Of a DNA stretch of 64,000 bases, positions 10,573 through 22,800 are shown one piece after another. Each line of letters begins with the position of its first letter. Position 1 is the stretch's first letter. Both the position numbers and the translations under genes were made by a program. This DNA is from Sclerotiophoma versabilis (lineage: Eukaryota > Ascomycota > Dothideomycetes > Pleosporales > Didymellaceae): contig JAAROD010000015.1 of the NCBI GenBank assembly GCA_012274445.1, positions 3,162,001-3,226,000 of the forward strand. Direction: 5' to 3'. The notes beneath the pieces were generated by a model. That model searched no databases. It had not been told where the DNA came from and saw only the letters and a program-made list of their open reading frames with translations.

Positions 10573-12759
10573 GTGACGTGATGGTACGTGGACGTCTGGA
10601 AAATTGCAATGCGAAAACGCCGTGCAAACAAAGATGTTTGCCTTGTCACCTTAATGGTGAAGCGGGAGGGAGGATATAAGAGGTGTGCCGAATGTACCGA
10701 GCACAGGTGCACAATCAGGCGGCCTCTAATATATCTAGTAGCGGGAAGGTCCTGGAATGCTTGGTGTCAGGACAAGGCTTGGGCGCACCCAAATCTTATT
10801 GGAAAACTTGATGTTGATCTTTGACTGGCGGTGCGCCGTCGTGCTACGTCGATCCCTGAGAGGATGGAGAGGATGCACGGTAGTGGACCCTGTTTCGCTG
10901 CGCTGGGATTGGAGGCACCAGTGCCGTGTCAGTGGTGGGCAAAAAGGGTATCAAGAGCTGCGCGTGCAACGTGTAGCGGCGGACTGGCGTTGATGGCGCA
11001 GTGTACTGTGAAGCTCCACAATTCCACAGTAAACCAGCTGGAGTGCAGCGACTAAGAAGTGCACGCTGAAGATCGAGTGTTTCGAGTCGTTTACCGTGTT
11101 AGGATCTTGGAAAGCAGGGCGATATCATTGCGCCAGAACCGCGCGGGAACAGGGTTGGTTTTACATCAATGCCTCTGGGTCAAGCGAGTGCGAGCGGCGT
11201 CATCACAGGAGAACTGGCCTTGGTTCGCGCAGCGGGGGCCTTGAACCGCTAGTGATGCGAATTGTGCTGTCTAACTCGTAACGCTCCATTGTGCAGCATG
11301 GACATGACGCAGGTCGTGAGTGCGGCAAAGCCGGCACCAGCTCACGTGCGGTTTCGGGCGCTAAGCGATTGGGACTCCGCATTGGAAATTTATGAATTTC
11401 GTGCCTACACCGGCCGAGCATGGGGATATAGTAGGACGCAGTTTTGGTTCTTTATTATGGGAACGGTTGGGCGTTCCGCGGTTGTGGCAAGAGAGAACAT
11501 CAATGACTGCCAACGATTGAACAGTACCTGAACCACATAAAGTCGTGTCGTCTGTGTATTGACCCCGCTGTTGGTACCTGTGCCTGGGGTACCAAAGTTG
11601 GGCCCTTGGTGACAACTTATTCCAACGCAAAAAGGTTCTGTATTGACTGGGCAACCGTCGATGGGTTTGATCGCGATCCTTCACTGCGCCCACAGTGCAC
11701 CCCGGCTCGATCAGAATTGAGCGAATTCCAAGCTTAACCAGCCGCCTGTAGAAGGTGCTGCAGGCTTCTCCGGAACAATTCTATCGCTGTGTGGCTAGCA
11801 TCGTCTCGGGCATTGGAAGTCCTCCGCCTCTGGGCCTACGTCTATCTGCTAGCTAGTAACACCTCACGACATCATTATGATTTGCGTCAGGTCGTCGATT
11901 TTAGAGTGTGGGCTAGAGAAGCGTTACCGTGTCGGCCCTTCTCCGCCTATCGTGAACCTCGGGTTGGGGAAATTCGGTCAGGCAAGCTTAGCGCGGCTGT
12001 TGCCGTTGACATCGATGATGTGACCGCATTGTAGATGCGGATGCATTTTATCCGCTGCAGGAACGCGGAAGTATCTTTGATAGGAACTGAGGGGTTGGAC
12101 TTAGTCGGCTGCGTTGCATGTCTCAATGCCATTAAACGAAAGCAATGTTGCACTGCGTATGACATCCTTTAGCTGCGGTAACAGTTACCAACAGTACCGA
12201 ATGCGCTGGGGCATGGCAAGCCTTCGGCGCTCTTGTTTTGGGAGAAAAGTTCGGATGCAGCGGTAGCTAGTCTTCCCTCAAAAGCCAGACCTGGAGGTCT
12301 TGAGACGTAATATAGTCATATATTGTATTTCATAAAAAATCGTAGTCTTCTGACGACTTTTTGGCCTGCGTAAAGAGGGTAGGTTCAATTCAATTGCCTC
12401 CCATTTTCTAGGGGCTTTGCCTGCTTCACTTACTTGTTTCCGGCTTTTCGGCTGACTTGAACAGCGGCATCTATTGAAGCACCGGCCCGTACGGCTGGCG
12501 GTATGTAACAATACGTCGTTGAGACGCTGACTGTTGAGGCGCGAGGGAAGGAGGATCAACGTTTCACAGCATCTGTAACAAAAGGAAAGCAGCTAGGAGA
12601 TTCAGGTCGCACGAGCAGTAGCCTGGCTAAGATGCCAGACAGCGAGGAAAGACAGGAGGCTTTGTGTGCGGTCGTGGCTGCATGGTACTTAGTTGTCATT
12701 TGTTCGTTCATGGTTGAGGGTAATCATTGAGCCGCATGATGCAGGTGATCTTGTTTTGT
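10573..12759. other. Gap (2.2 kb) without a supportable gene
   Basis: Only short, unrelated frames are seen on both strands. The right part lies downstream of ARP2 and holds its 3' end. The left part is the promoter region of the Ser/Pro-rich gene. Confidence 0.5.
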
Positions 12760-14204
12760 TTATCTCGCACCCAGCTTCTCCAGCGCACGTGTTCCCTGCT
12801 CCTCCCACTCTGCCTTTGATATCCACATGTTCTCTTTGTCAGCCATCTGCGTCGAGTCAGCACTTGTTCAAAAATTGACGTCGTGTAATCTACTTACAAT
12901 GTTCGCAAGCACAGCACCACCAAGGAAGACCATGTGTCGTCGCCGGGGTGGGTCTTCGATGCGGACCTTGAATTTCTGGAGCTTTTGTCAATGGGGAGCA
13001 GTAGCAGTCGTGTGTGCGTACGTACGTTGAGTCGCTCAGGGTTGCCGCCCAAAACCTTTGTGAGCCACAGCTGCTTGAGCTCCTTCTCCAAACGACTGGG
13101 CAAACCTGGGTACATGCTGCTACCACCACTGAGGACAATTGCCTTGTACAAACTGCTCCTGACATCCACGTCCGCCGCCTGAATGGTGTTGAACAGAAAT
13201 TCGGCGATACCGGGCTGCTCGACGTCGACCAAGTGAGGCTGGAAAAGACACTCAGGTGCCTCAAAGCGCTCGCTGCCGACACGGATGACACGACCATCAG
13301 GCAACGTATATGATTCGACCAAAACCGTCGTATCCTCGCTAAGGCGTTGGTCCAATTCGAGGTCGTATGAGACGTAGCATAGCTTCTCCTTGATCTGCCT
13401 GACAGTCTCGAAGTCGGCGGTTCGGTTGAGCGCGTAACCCCTACGCAACAGCAATGCAATCAAGTTGCGGGTTACGTCACGTCCAGCGACGTCCAGACGG
13501 CGGGTGAGGTGATTCAGGACAGTCGATTCGTAGACGGGGACAATGTGTGTGACGCCATCACCAGAATCGACGACTACACCAGACGATAGACCTTGCGCAT
13601 ACAAAGCCAGCACAGCCTGGATAGCCACGTATACACCGCCAAAGTTGTAGCGTTCGAACATGACCTCGCACATGGTCTCGCGGTTCTTGAGGGGGTTCAT
13701 CGGCGGTTCTGTGAGGAGAATCTTGCGACCAGTAGGATCAATCTGGAGTTTCTCGGCGAAGGTGTAGTCCCATAGTTGTGTCATGTCATCCCAGCGCTTG
13801 ACAATACCGTTCTCCATCTATGCCAGTGAGACGCATTAGCTGTTGCATCGTCAAGCCATCCGTGCCTGCCAACATACAGGGTATGTAATCTGAAGCATAG
13901 AGCGCGCTGCCGCTGCTTCATCTCCACACATGATGTCCTTGAGCTGTATGTCGCCGCCATCGCGCTCTTCGGTACGGAGGATCGGTCGGCCAACGATGGA
14001 AGGGTATTGGTGTTCTGGGAAGTTCTGTTGCAACATGGTAAGCCTCTCAGATATGCATGTAACCTGAGGTCCGCATTGCTATCATACCTGCCCTGCATAG
14101 CCGACCTTCAGGAAACCGGTACCGCCGTCGAGTACTTGATACAGTGTCAGCAGTGCTATTGATAGCGTAACGCGTCAACCCTTACCAATTGGAGCTTCCG
14201 CCAT
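12760..14204 (-). CDS. arp2: Actin-related protein 2 (Arp2/3 complex subunit)
   Basis: Six exons on the minus strand: 14186-14204, 14088-14134, 13878-14024, 13026-13817, 12898-12975 and 12760-12846, giving 389 residues, the usual Arp2 length. The N-terminus carries the actin phosphate-binding loop (VLDGGTGFLKVGYAG). The middle has the Arp2 hallmarks MENGIVKRWDDMTQLWDYTF and LLTEPPMNP, then the second phosphate loop VVVDSGDGVTHIVPVYE. The C-terminus has LSGGSSMYPGLPSRLEKELK, KFKVRIEDPPRRRHMVFLGG and a final WISKAEWEEQG segment. Arp2 pairs with Arp3 to nucleate branched actin at endocytic patches. All five introns are GT-AG and preserve phase. The first coding exon is only 19 nt. The gene is divergent from RPL5 across about 0.8 kb. 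Confidence 0.97.
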
Positions 14205-15010
14205 ATTTACTGAAGCTCAAGGCAAGATGCAGGGGTTGGAGAGGGGGGTTGGAGAGGCGGAGTGTTGATTGTATGCTTCAGTGCGGCGGTGCCTGGACAG
14301 TTGGTCGTCACCGCACGCTCGAGCAACACGGACCAACGTCCTCAGTGGTGGGGCAGCGTGAGCTCCCAATCAGGCCATCCACGCTGCGACTTGGGAGAAG
14401 CATAAAGTAGTACTGCAAATCACGGAATATGTGCGTATCGACACGACTATTTCTTCTAGGCTGCATACGAAGTTTGTAGTGTTATTCTTCTCTAACAGGT
14501 GCAATAGAGAGGTTCGAAGGCTTACTGATTCTGCAGTAACTGCAGAAACAAAGCAGGTGAACAAAACAGGCAAGTATACAAAGAACAGCAGACAATCAAC
14601 TTATACTAAGTATGTTTTGATTCACTTACAAGTAGCCCGAAGACTACCAATAATTTGACTCACCCTGTAACATAGCAAGGTTTGACCTGAAGGCCTTCAA
14701 GCTCAATCGTCTTGCTGTTATCGCGTGCGAGGGAACAGCTTCATGTTGTCGCAGACGCTATTAAATGCTTTGGGAACTATTGCATGAGTCAAGTAAGATA
14801 ATCCGTGTCTCGGTTTATGTACCGTGACCTTGTTGTGATGGTCACCCACTTGAGTTGTTGCTGAGGCTGTGGTCACCCACTTTTTGAACGCAGAAGTCGC
14901 GACTGAAGGGTCGCTAAACTCTTGGCGCCGCACTTGCCGCCCACGACTATTTCGCAGCGCGCACTCCTCCTCCGCAGTCCTCAGGAACGACAGACTAACA
15001 ACAGGTCAAG
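14205..15010. promoter_or_regulatory. Divergent promoter region between ARP2 and RPL5
   Basis: The interval between the ARP2 start (14204) and the RPL5 start (15011) has no supportable coding frame. It must hold both promoters and contains the 13-bp direct repeat listed separately. Confidence 0.6.
14839..14882 (+). promoter_or_regulatory. Exact 13-bp direct repeat upstream of RPL5
   Basis: TGGTCACCCACTT occurs at 14839-14851 and again at 14870-14882, 31 bp apart, about three helical turns. It lies about 130-170 bp upstream of the RPL5 ATG. Paired, helically phased copies are typical of activator sites in ribosomal-protein promoters; binding is inferred. Confidence 0.45.
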
Positions 15011-16090
15011 ATGCCTTTCGTAAGTACACCTTGAACAAACGCTCGAACAGCCTCAGTATGAGGTCCACCCCGCGAATTGAGTGGAGTCTCTGCGAGTTGC
15101 TTCGAATGCGGGTTTGAAGCGCAAATCGCTGACTCTGGGAAAAGTCCAAGCTCGCCAAGAACGATGCCTACTTCTCGAGGTACCAGGTCAAGTACAAGCG
15201 CCGCAGGCAGGGAAAGAGTACGTACATCTACGCGATGCGTGAGGAGAATCCAGTACTGACTGCGCGCAGCCGATTACTATGCCCGCAAGAGGTTGATCAC
15301 CCAGGCCAAGAACAAGTACAATGCGCCCAAGTACCGCCTCGTCGTCCGCTTCACCAACAAGGACATCGTAGCCCAGATCGTTACCTCTGAGATCGGCGGT
15401 GACAAGGTCTTCATGGCTGCGTACGCCCACGAGCTCAAGGCCTACGGTATCACCCACGGTCTGACCAACTGGTCTGCCGCTTACGCCACTGGTCTCCTGC
15501 TCGCCCGCCGTGTCCTCAAGAAGCTTGAGCTTGATGAGCACTTCACCGGTGTCGAGGAGGCCGATGGTGAGTACAACATCACCGAGGCTGTTGAGATCGA
15601 CGGTGAGGAGCGCCGCCCCTTCAAGGTCTTCCTTGATGTCGGTCTTACTCGCACTTCCACCGGTGCCCGTGTCTTCGGTGCCATGAAGGGTGCCTCCGAC
15701 GGTGGTCTTTTCGTTCCCCACTCCGAGAACCGTTTCCCCGGTTTCGACATTGAGTCCAAGGAGCTCGACGCCGAGACCCTCCGCAAGTACATCTTCGCCG
15801 GTCACGTCGCTGAGTACATGGAGACTCTCGCCGATGACGATGAGGAGCGCTACAAGTCTCAGTTCTCCGGCTACATTGACGACGACATCGAGGCCGACGG
15901 TCTCGAGGAGCTCTACCAGGACGCCCACAAGCAGATCCGCGAGGACCCCTGGAAGAAGGATGAGGAGGCTGGCGAGAAGAAGTCCAAGGACCACTGGAAG
16001 GCTGAGTCCAAGAAGTACAGGTCCAGCAAGCTCTCCAAGGCTGAGAAGGAGGAGCGCGTCAAGGCTAAGATTGCTGAGCTCAGGGCTTAA
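15011..16090 (+). CDS. rpl5: 60S ribosomal protein L5 (uL18)
   Basis: Three exons: 15011-15019, 15145-15217 and 15270-16090, giving 300 residues. The first exon encodes only MPF. Exon 2 gives KLAKNDAYFSRYQVKYKRRR. Exon 3 gives DYYARKRLITQAKNKYNAPK, HGLTNWSAAYATGLLLARR and GARVFGAMKGASDGGLFVPH, all L5 signatures. The C-terminus is Lys/Glu-rich, as usual in eukaryotes. L5 binds 5S rRNA and L11 in the 5S RNP of the large subunit central protuberance. The frame is strongly biased to C-ending codons compared with neighbouring genes, fitting high expression, and this bias causes long shadow frames on both strands. Confidence 0.98.
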
Positions 16091-17080
16091 GCATCTTGAT
16101 ACCACTTCGCAATTCATGAACAAAAGCACGGCTCCCGGCGTCTGGATATGAATGGGAATGATACCTGTACTGGCAGGGCACTGTACTTAGCCTTTCACGA
16201 CTCGAATGAGATGGCAGCTGCAGTCGGCACCATGTCCAACACTTTACGATACCCTTGAATGATCATTTTGTGAATTACGTTGTTACATTCTGTTTTGCCT
16301 TGTCCTAGCTCACTGACCTACCTAGTGAGCAGCCGTGCTGAAGGGCAAGCGAAAGCATGTTCGATGTACGAGGTAGCGCTTGGCCGTTGTGACAGCCATC
16401 GGGCAAGCACAGATATTTCGGCCGAGCCAGGAGCACCAGGCTCGCTCAGGCATGGTGGGCGGAGAGAAGGGTTTTGGCCAGACGAACAGCGGTTTCGCGC
16501 CGGTGGGGAAGGGTTCAGTTAGCTCAGCACAGGCGGTACATGCTTGTTCAGCCAGCTCATTATTCAGCGTGGCGGCGTCAGCTTAGTAGTTGAAACGATG
16601 ACAGCTGCTCTTAGGTGATTCAAGTGCTCAGATATAAACATGCCGAAGGACGGCTCAGGGACGTGTAGTTGGCAGCAGAAAAAGTATTTAGGGTCCAAGT
16701 AGTCCGGTCGATCGTGGGCAATCTCCGTCAGTCAAGTGGAGCACAACACGAAAGAGGAGCCGAAACCGCAGCCGGACGTCATCCGCAACCAGCTGATGAT
16801 AGCGAGGGCATAACGTCAACGCAGCAGTCGATATCGCAACAGCAGAAACTTCCTGAACTGCCATCACCGTCGGCTGACTTTTGTACGACGAGCCGCTGGA
16901 CAGCTTGCCCGCGCGATCCGCACCGATCTGTCTCGGTTGCCCATCACCCAGCGTTCCCAATCAGCTTGCGGCGCACCAGACCCGCGAGACCCCGCTGACG
17001 AGCGCTCGCCGCATCTCGACTCCCGTGATCTGTGATCGCATTGCGCTTCGACGGATGGCGACTGCAGCCGTGCAACAACA
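16091..17080. other. Spacer: RPL5 3' region and promoter of the LRR gene
   Basis: About 1 kb without a supportable coding frame. Short frames at 16280-16586 and 16669-16998 are unrelated to each other and show no domains. Confidence 0.5.
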
Positions 17081-20000
17081 ATGACCGCCGTTCAGCCATC
17101 GCACGAGCAGACGTCTGCGATGGAAGACATCCATGGTGTTGACGTTTCGTGGCTGCATAACTCGACGAGAGGTGAGATATCCGCTCCCGCTGCGCGCTCC
17201 ACCCGCTCGGCCCAAGCGGAACAGTAGCACCAGCGCATTCGCAGAGGGCCTGACTAACAGCTGTGATATCCTAGACCACCACCATCGCACTCAGGCACCC
17301 TCGTCCCCGGGCCTGAGTAGAGATGCGCCGCCGAAGACATCGTCCCACGGTGGCCTGCCGACCGGACCGCAGCAGAACCATGAAGAGCCCGCAGCGCCCG
17401 AGCCAGCGAAAGCGCCAGCAGTCCAGCGACCTGTCTCACCACCGGCGCCCGCCCCAGCATCCGCCGCCACATCCACGCCCCAGAAGATACCCCAGAAGCG
17501 GCCGACGATGTTGGGCCGAGGTAGCGACGCGAAGAACGGCGGCACCACCCCCCCAGACTCCAAGGCCAGCTCGCGGCGCAACTCGTGGATATCCAGCATA
17601 AGCTCCAAGTTCTCGTCGCAGAACCCACCTGCGCAAACCACACACACTCAGGCCCAGGGATCGCCAGCAGCTGCCAACGGCGCACACGGCAACACGCCCT
17701 CAGCCAACGGCACCCTCAACGGCATACAAGCTGCTGCTGGCGCCAACCACCCCGGCCTCGAGCCATACGTCCCTCAGGCACCCAAGGCCAACTTCCTCTC
17801 AAATGCGTTGCGCCGTCTGTCATCTGGTACCCAAGTCGGAACTGCTGGCAGGGTCTACCCCAACGGTGGCATGTGCCCTAGAAGGGTCATGAACGTCGAC
17901 CCAAACCGCACTCGGTGCCTGGTACCGGAATTGGACCAGAACAAGCTGCGCAAAGTCGCCTTCTGCGTCGATGTCGAAATCGCCGGTGGACCCAAGTACA
18001 AGGACGACCCAGACAACGACGAGAAGAAGAAGCTGCGCAAGGACAGCAAGCTCAAGGAGCGCGGCGAGGGCGAAGCACTAAAGCACCCCAACGCCGTCGT
18101 TGAGGAGAAAGAGACGGATGGTGTCGTTTCCGTTGCGCGGGAGGCTGTTGGAACCGAGCAAGAGCCGAACCCAGAGGGCACCGTACTCGACGACAAGCAA
18201 GAACCGAGCAAGAAAAGGGAGAAGAAAAAGCGATCCGAGGCAGAACGAAAAGAAAGGAAAGAGAAGAAGCGCAAGAAGGCCGAGGAGAACGGCTCGATAC
18301 CTATGGAGTTTACAAGGGATGAAGGCGATGTCAGCGCAGACAGCACGGGCACAGCAACAAGCACCAATGTTCCTCCAAGACCCCAGGATCGGCCCACTAT
18401 CGACCCCCTACGCATCTACCGAAGATGTTGCCAGCTTCGTGAATCGCCCATCCTGAAGCGTATCAGCGACCAACTTTCATCTCCGTCTGCATGCTCAGTC
18501 GCCCATCCGGGAATGGTCACCTCCCTCGATCTTACAGGGTCGAGATTACAGCTTGCCGATGTCATGACGTTATCAGATTGGCTTGCTATTGTGCCGGTGA
18601 AGAAATTGTTCCTGGAAGACGCAGATATGAACGATGAGAAAATCAGAGTCATTCTTGCTGGACTCCTAGCAGCCAAGATGCCGCATGCTTCAAGAAATCG
18701 CAGCATCACAACAGATGGGATGAACGACACGCATGGATGCGCAATCATGAAGCTTGTCCTGAAGAACAATGTCAAGATTACAGCTGAGGGGTGGAGGCAC
18801 ATTGCGCTATTCACCTACATGTGCAAATCTATCATCGCACTCGATTTGTCGATGATACCGTTTCCTAAGCAACCTGCCCAGATCGCTCCCCTGACAGCTA
18901 CCTCACCGCCTACAAATGGGACGCCGTTGACATCACCACACAAGGATGCGAAAACAAGAGATGTTGCAGAAATCTTGTCTAAAGCCATCTCTGAGCGCTT
19001 GGGTGGCTCGACAATGCAAGAGCTGCTCATGGCAGAGTGCGGTCTGACATCACCCAGCATTAGGAAGATTGTTGACGGCTGCGTGATCAGCGGGGTGAAG
19101 CGACTCAGTCTTGCTGACAACGACATCGACCGCGAAGGTTTGGAGCACGTCCAACACTACATCCGCTCGGGCGTCTGCGAAGGCATTGACCTTGGCGGTA
19201 ACGATTTGCGAGAATGGATACCTCAGCTTTGCGAAAGCTTAGGCAAGGACAGCACAGTGTGGGCCTTATGTCTGGCCAACACTGGCTTGACAAAGGATCA
19301 TCTCAAGATTCTATTCCCCACTCTGGTGAACTTGCCATCGTTGCGATTTCTTGACCTGTCGCGCAACAAGGACCTGTTCGCAGATCAGACGGCGTTGTGC
19401 CTCCTGCGAAAATATATTCCTCAACTTCGAGAGTTGAAGCGCCTGCATCTTCAGAACGTCGGTCTGAAACCCGCAGACGCTATTGCCATCGCCGAGATTC
19501 TGCCAGACTGCCCGCACATTGCGCACGTCAACGTACTTGAGAATCCAGCGATCGCTCGTGTGGCTACTTCAACAGACGAGGAGACCCAAGAGGAGGCTGC
19601 TGCAATGTTTGCTTCACTGACACTCGCTGCCAAGTTGTCTCGAACGCTCATCTGTGTCGACATCGATGTTCCCGCACCTGAGATGAATGAGGTTGTTAGG
19701 GCTCTTGCCAAACAGGTTGTGGCGTACTGTCTCCGTAACATCGAGTTGATCAATGAGGTACCTGAACTTCAGGGCGCGCCAAAGGAAGTCGAGTTGCCCG
19801 GTGTGCTTGCGCACCTTGTGGGACCCTCCGATGACAGTCTTGCGGATGGTACCATTCAGACTGCGCCTGATAATGATTACATTGTTGGTGGAGCAGGTAT
19901 TGTCAAGGCACTTAGCTACTGCTTGTCGCACAAAGATGCCGATCTACGCAGAGGTTCACAGACTGCTAGTGGCACTGTCACCCCCCGCAGCCGCATTGAT

Positions 20001-20920
20001 GCCGCCGAGGAGCCCAGCAAGGCAAGAGCCATGTCGAAGAACCTACTCGATACTGCGCGCAACACAAGGGCAAGAATTCAGCCAGCTCTCATTCGCGAGG
20101 CAAAGGGCGACAATGACATGAACTACCGTGAGTACCTCCTTCCACTCATATATCAAACCATCACTAACTGTTACCAGGTCGCCTCCTCTTTCTTGACCAG
20201 ACCCTACAAGGCATGATCCAACGCTTCGAAGACGAATACCCAGAGACCCGCCTTGGAAAATCTTCCCCCGACACTGCCTCTCTACACTCCCACGCCAGCT
20301 CTGTCCTCAGCACCTCGCCACCCCTTTTATCCGTACCCACTATGACAGATTCCTTCATCGACCCGACCGCGCAGGAATCCGACGAAGACGAACCGCGCCT
20401 ACTGCGCTCGCGTCACAACTCCGACGTCTCGCTCGCATCCCGCAGCATGTCGATCGAAGAAGGTGCGCTTCACCGTTTTGGACATCGCGTGCGTACCGGT
20501 CTGTTCAATCCCAGCCGCCCGACGTCTTCGCAAAGCGATCAAGCACTCATATCAGGGTCGATGGACAATGAGGGCCTGCCCGAGCATCTTCGTGCATTGA
20601 GAGAGTACTTCATGACCTTCTCTGGTGATGAATTACGAAACAAGATTCATGTCCTTGGATGGGAAAAGGCGTTTGACAGCGTTGTGGAGAACGCGCAAGA
20701 GTTGAAGAACCTGGAGAGCGAGGATCCGGTCGCGTTCAAGCGGTTCAGGGAGAGCCAGATTGCAAGTCTGAAGAATCGTAATCCAGATTTGCAGGTGGCT
20801 GATGGCATTGAACATGGCACGGCTGGCGAGGGAGAGGTGGTCAATGGAGAAGGGCACAGACCGATAGTGTTTAGGGATGTCAGCAAAGATGGCGCAAGTG
20901 ATGATTATGCGGTGGAGTAA
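17081..20920 (+). CDS. Large leucine-rich-repeat (RNI-like) protein, possibly the Mhp1-type cell wall/microtubule family
   Basis: Exons 17081-17171, 17275-20127 and 20178-20920 encode 1,228 residues. The start is ATG 17081, because exon 1 joins in phase through GTGAG/CTAG to the long exon. The first 210 residues or so are Pro/Ser/Ala-rich and disordered. A conserved block near residue 225 (CPRRVMNVDPNRTRC, then KLRKVAFCVDVEIAGGPKY) precedes a Lys/Glu-rich segment. From about residue 445 to 790 there are degenerate leucine-rich repeats (SLDLTGSRLQLADV, RLSLADNDIDREGLEHV, LRFLDLSRNKDLF, LKRLHLQNVGLKPADAIAI). The C-terminus is acidic and Ser-rich. I recall this architecture being annotated in aspergilli as cell wall biogenesis protein Mhp1. 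That identification is from memory and moderate; the LRR fold is clear. Confidence 0.88.
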
Positions 20921-21618
20921 GTTTGTAGGATATGGGAAATTTGCATCGGGCGGCGATGAACGGTTATGATCTATGATTTGTCACATGGCAATGGACAGCT
21001 TTTCCAAGCATCGAAGGGCGTTCCGCGTTGTTTTGTAACACTATTAGCATGCAGTCTGTACTTGGTGAAATGGTATCAGTTATTCTTTTAAACAGCAGTG
21101 GTCACTGAGGTCTTTTCGTATCTGCATATCTTTGTTGTTTGGGTCAGGAGTGTTCACTCCACGCATCTTCTGGCGAGCAATGCGCCTTCACTGCAACTTT
21201 AAGATAATACAACACCGAAGAGGATCAGTAATCTGAACGGCAACGTTCACGCTCTACTCCCACGCGCAAAATGGTACTTGGCGTAGTTTGAGTACCTCCC
21301 ATTCTTTGTGCGCTTGCCGAAGACACGAAGACTCGCGCGCATCATACTCGTCAGCCATGGCGGACAATAATAAATTAGACAATGAAGGTACATGTTCACG
21401 CATGGATTTTAAATAAGTATTATTCAGTATTAAGTTTAGTATGAAAACAGTAAAAAAAAAAAAAAAAAAAAAAAGGTTCGCGTGCACGCATTGAAACATG
21501 CGCTGGGCGAGGTATATATACGAAAAGAAAACACCGCTGAACAATGAGAATCGTAACCGTCGTAAAACACACTTCTCTTACAATTTTGCCCAATCCAAAC
21601 TAGTACTGCGTTCATCTC
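20921..21618. other. Convergent spacer between the LRR gene and the seven-helix gene
   Basis: The 3' ends of two convergent genes face each other here. There is no supportable gene; the interval contains the A23 tract at 21452-21474. Confidence 0.55.
21452..21474 (+). repeat. A23 homopolymer tract
   Basis: Twenty-three consecutive adenines, preceded by an AT-rich stretch. This could be a simple repeat, or the tail of a short retroposed sequence. No clear flanking target-site duplication was seen. Confidence 0.9.
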
Positions 21619-22800
21619 TTATACTTCAGTCTTCTCGGACCTGTCGTCGCGTGTGTACCTCGACATGCTCGAAGCGCGTGGCTCCCTGTTGGTGTGGCCG
21701 AGGGCAGTGGGCCTGCCGTTGAGCGTCTTGCTGAAGCTCATAGCGCCGATAAGGACTAGGCCGAGGATGGCAAGGTTGGAAAGCTCGCCAAAGATGATGA
21801 ATAGGAAGGCAAGAGCCTGGTTGGTAGTGCGGGACCAGTTGTTGACGTCGTGGTAGAGCATGACAATCTGGGCAATGTTGAAGGCATTGCGGACCCAGAC
21901 GATGGGAAGGACCATGAAGACAAAAGAGCTGAGGATGCGCTTGGTGTTGGTGACCGTCTATGAAATCTGTCAGTAAGAATTGCGTGGTTGCAACGGAACA
22001 GGTACGTACGCCTCCAAGACCGTTCTTCTTGACGCCGGACAGGCACAGGAAAGCCTCGATAGTCACCCATGTCGATGCTGCAATCGTGGCTGCAACGTAG
22101 GCGACGAAGATCGTACGTGTGATATAGCTGGAGCTCAAGATGGAAAGGAAGTACAAGGCAGAATTGTCGTTACCGCGTCGGATATACGCAAGACCCCACG
22201 CACTGTTGTATGTCAGTGGTTGTCATCTTCAGACAGCTATTTTACTTACGCAAAGCCAAGACCGAGCATTGCCAGAATCCAGAATTGATTCCAAATCCAT
22301 GAGATGAAACCAGGTGCTTTAATGCCAGTTGCGTTGCACTCCAAGTGGTTGGCGTGCATCCAGATGGCGCCGACAATACAGACGTTGACCAGGATGCTAG
22401 CAAACTGGTAGAGGAAAGACAGGATGGAGATTTCCTTGCTATAGGTGATGCCAGTCACTGAGTTCGCTGCTCCGTACGATGGGTAGGAGTACATGGAGGT
22501 GATTGAGAAAGGCGAGTTGATCCGGGTCTGCAGAGCAACGATAGCTGCTTGAGCAGCGTAGGCAACCATCAGGTTGAACAGTCCAGACATGAGCCAGAAG
22601 TGCGTTCCTAAGCTGGAATGCCTGGGTGCACCAACACTGTGCGAGAACCGCTTCCATCCACCTGGACGACTGGTACCGCTCTTCAGCTGCTTCAGAAAGA
22701 CTAAGCCAGCTGTAATGAGCATGAGCAGGGCCAAGCCAGCTGTTGCTGTGTGAAGGGCGAAAATCGCCTGGACAGTGCTGGTCGTACTTGAGAGGGTCAT
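21619..22800 (-). CDS. Seven-helix integral membrane protein of unknown function
   Basis: Three exons (22250-22800, 22010-22202, 21619-21957) encode 360 residues, with 47- and 52-nt introns in phase. About seven hydrophobic segments can be read: near the start (ALHTATAGLALLMLITAGLV), SGLFNLMVAYAAQAAIVAL, SFLYQFASILVNVCIVGAIW, FISWIWNQFWILAMLGLGFA, TRTIFVAYVAATIAASTW, VFMVLPIVWVRNAFNIAQIV and LAFLFIIFGELSNLAILGLV. The tail is short, polar and Arg/Ser-rich. There is no CFEM domain, so it is not a classic PTH11 receptor. The helix count fits an orphan receptor or transporter-like protein, but I cannot assign a family. Confidence 0.8.

Noticed and set aside
15188..16129. Minus-strand 313-codon Leu/Gly/Val-rich frame and a plus-strand Ser/Thr/Arg-rich frame at 15690-16151
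   Set aside because: Both are shadows of the RPL5 exon, produced by its strong codon bias.
17855..18415. Minus-strand Ser/Phe-rich frame
   Set aside because: It is the shadow of the Lys/Glu-rich segment of the LRR protein.
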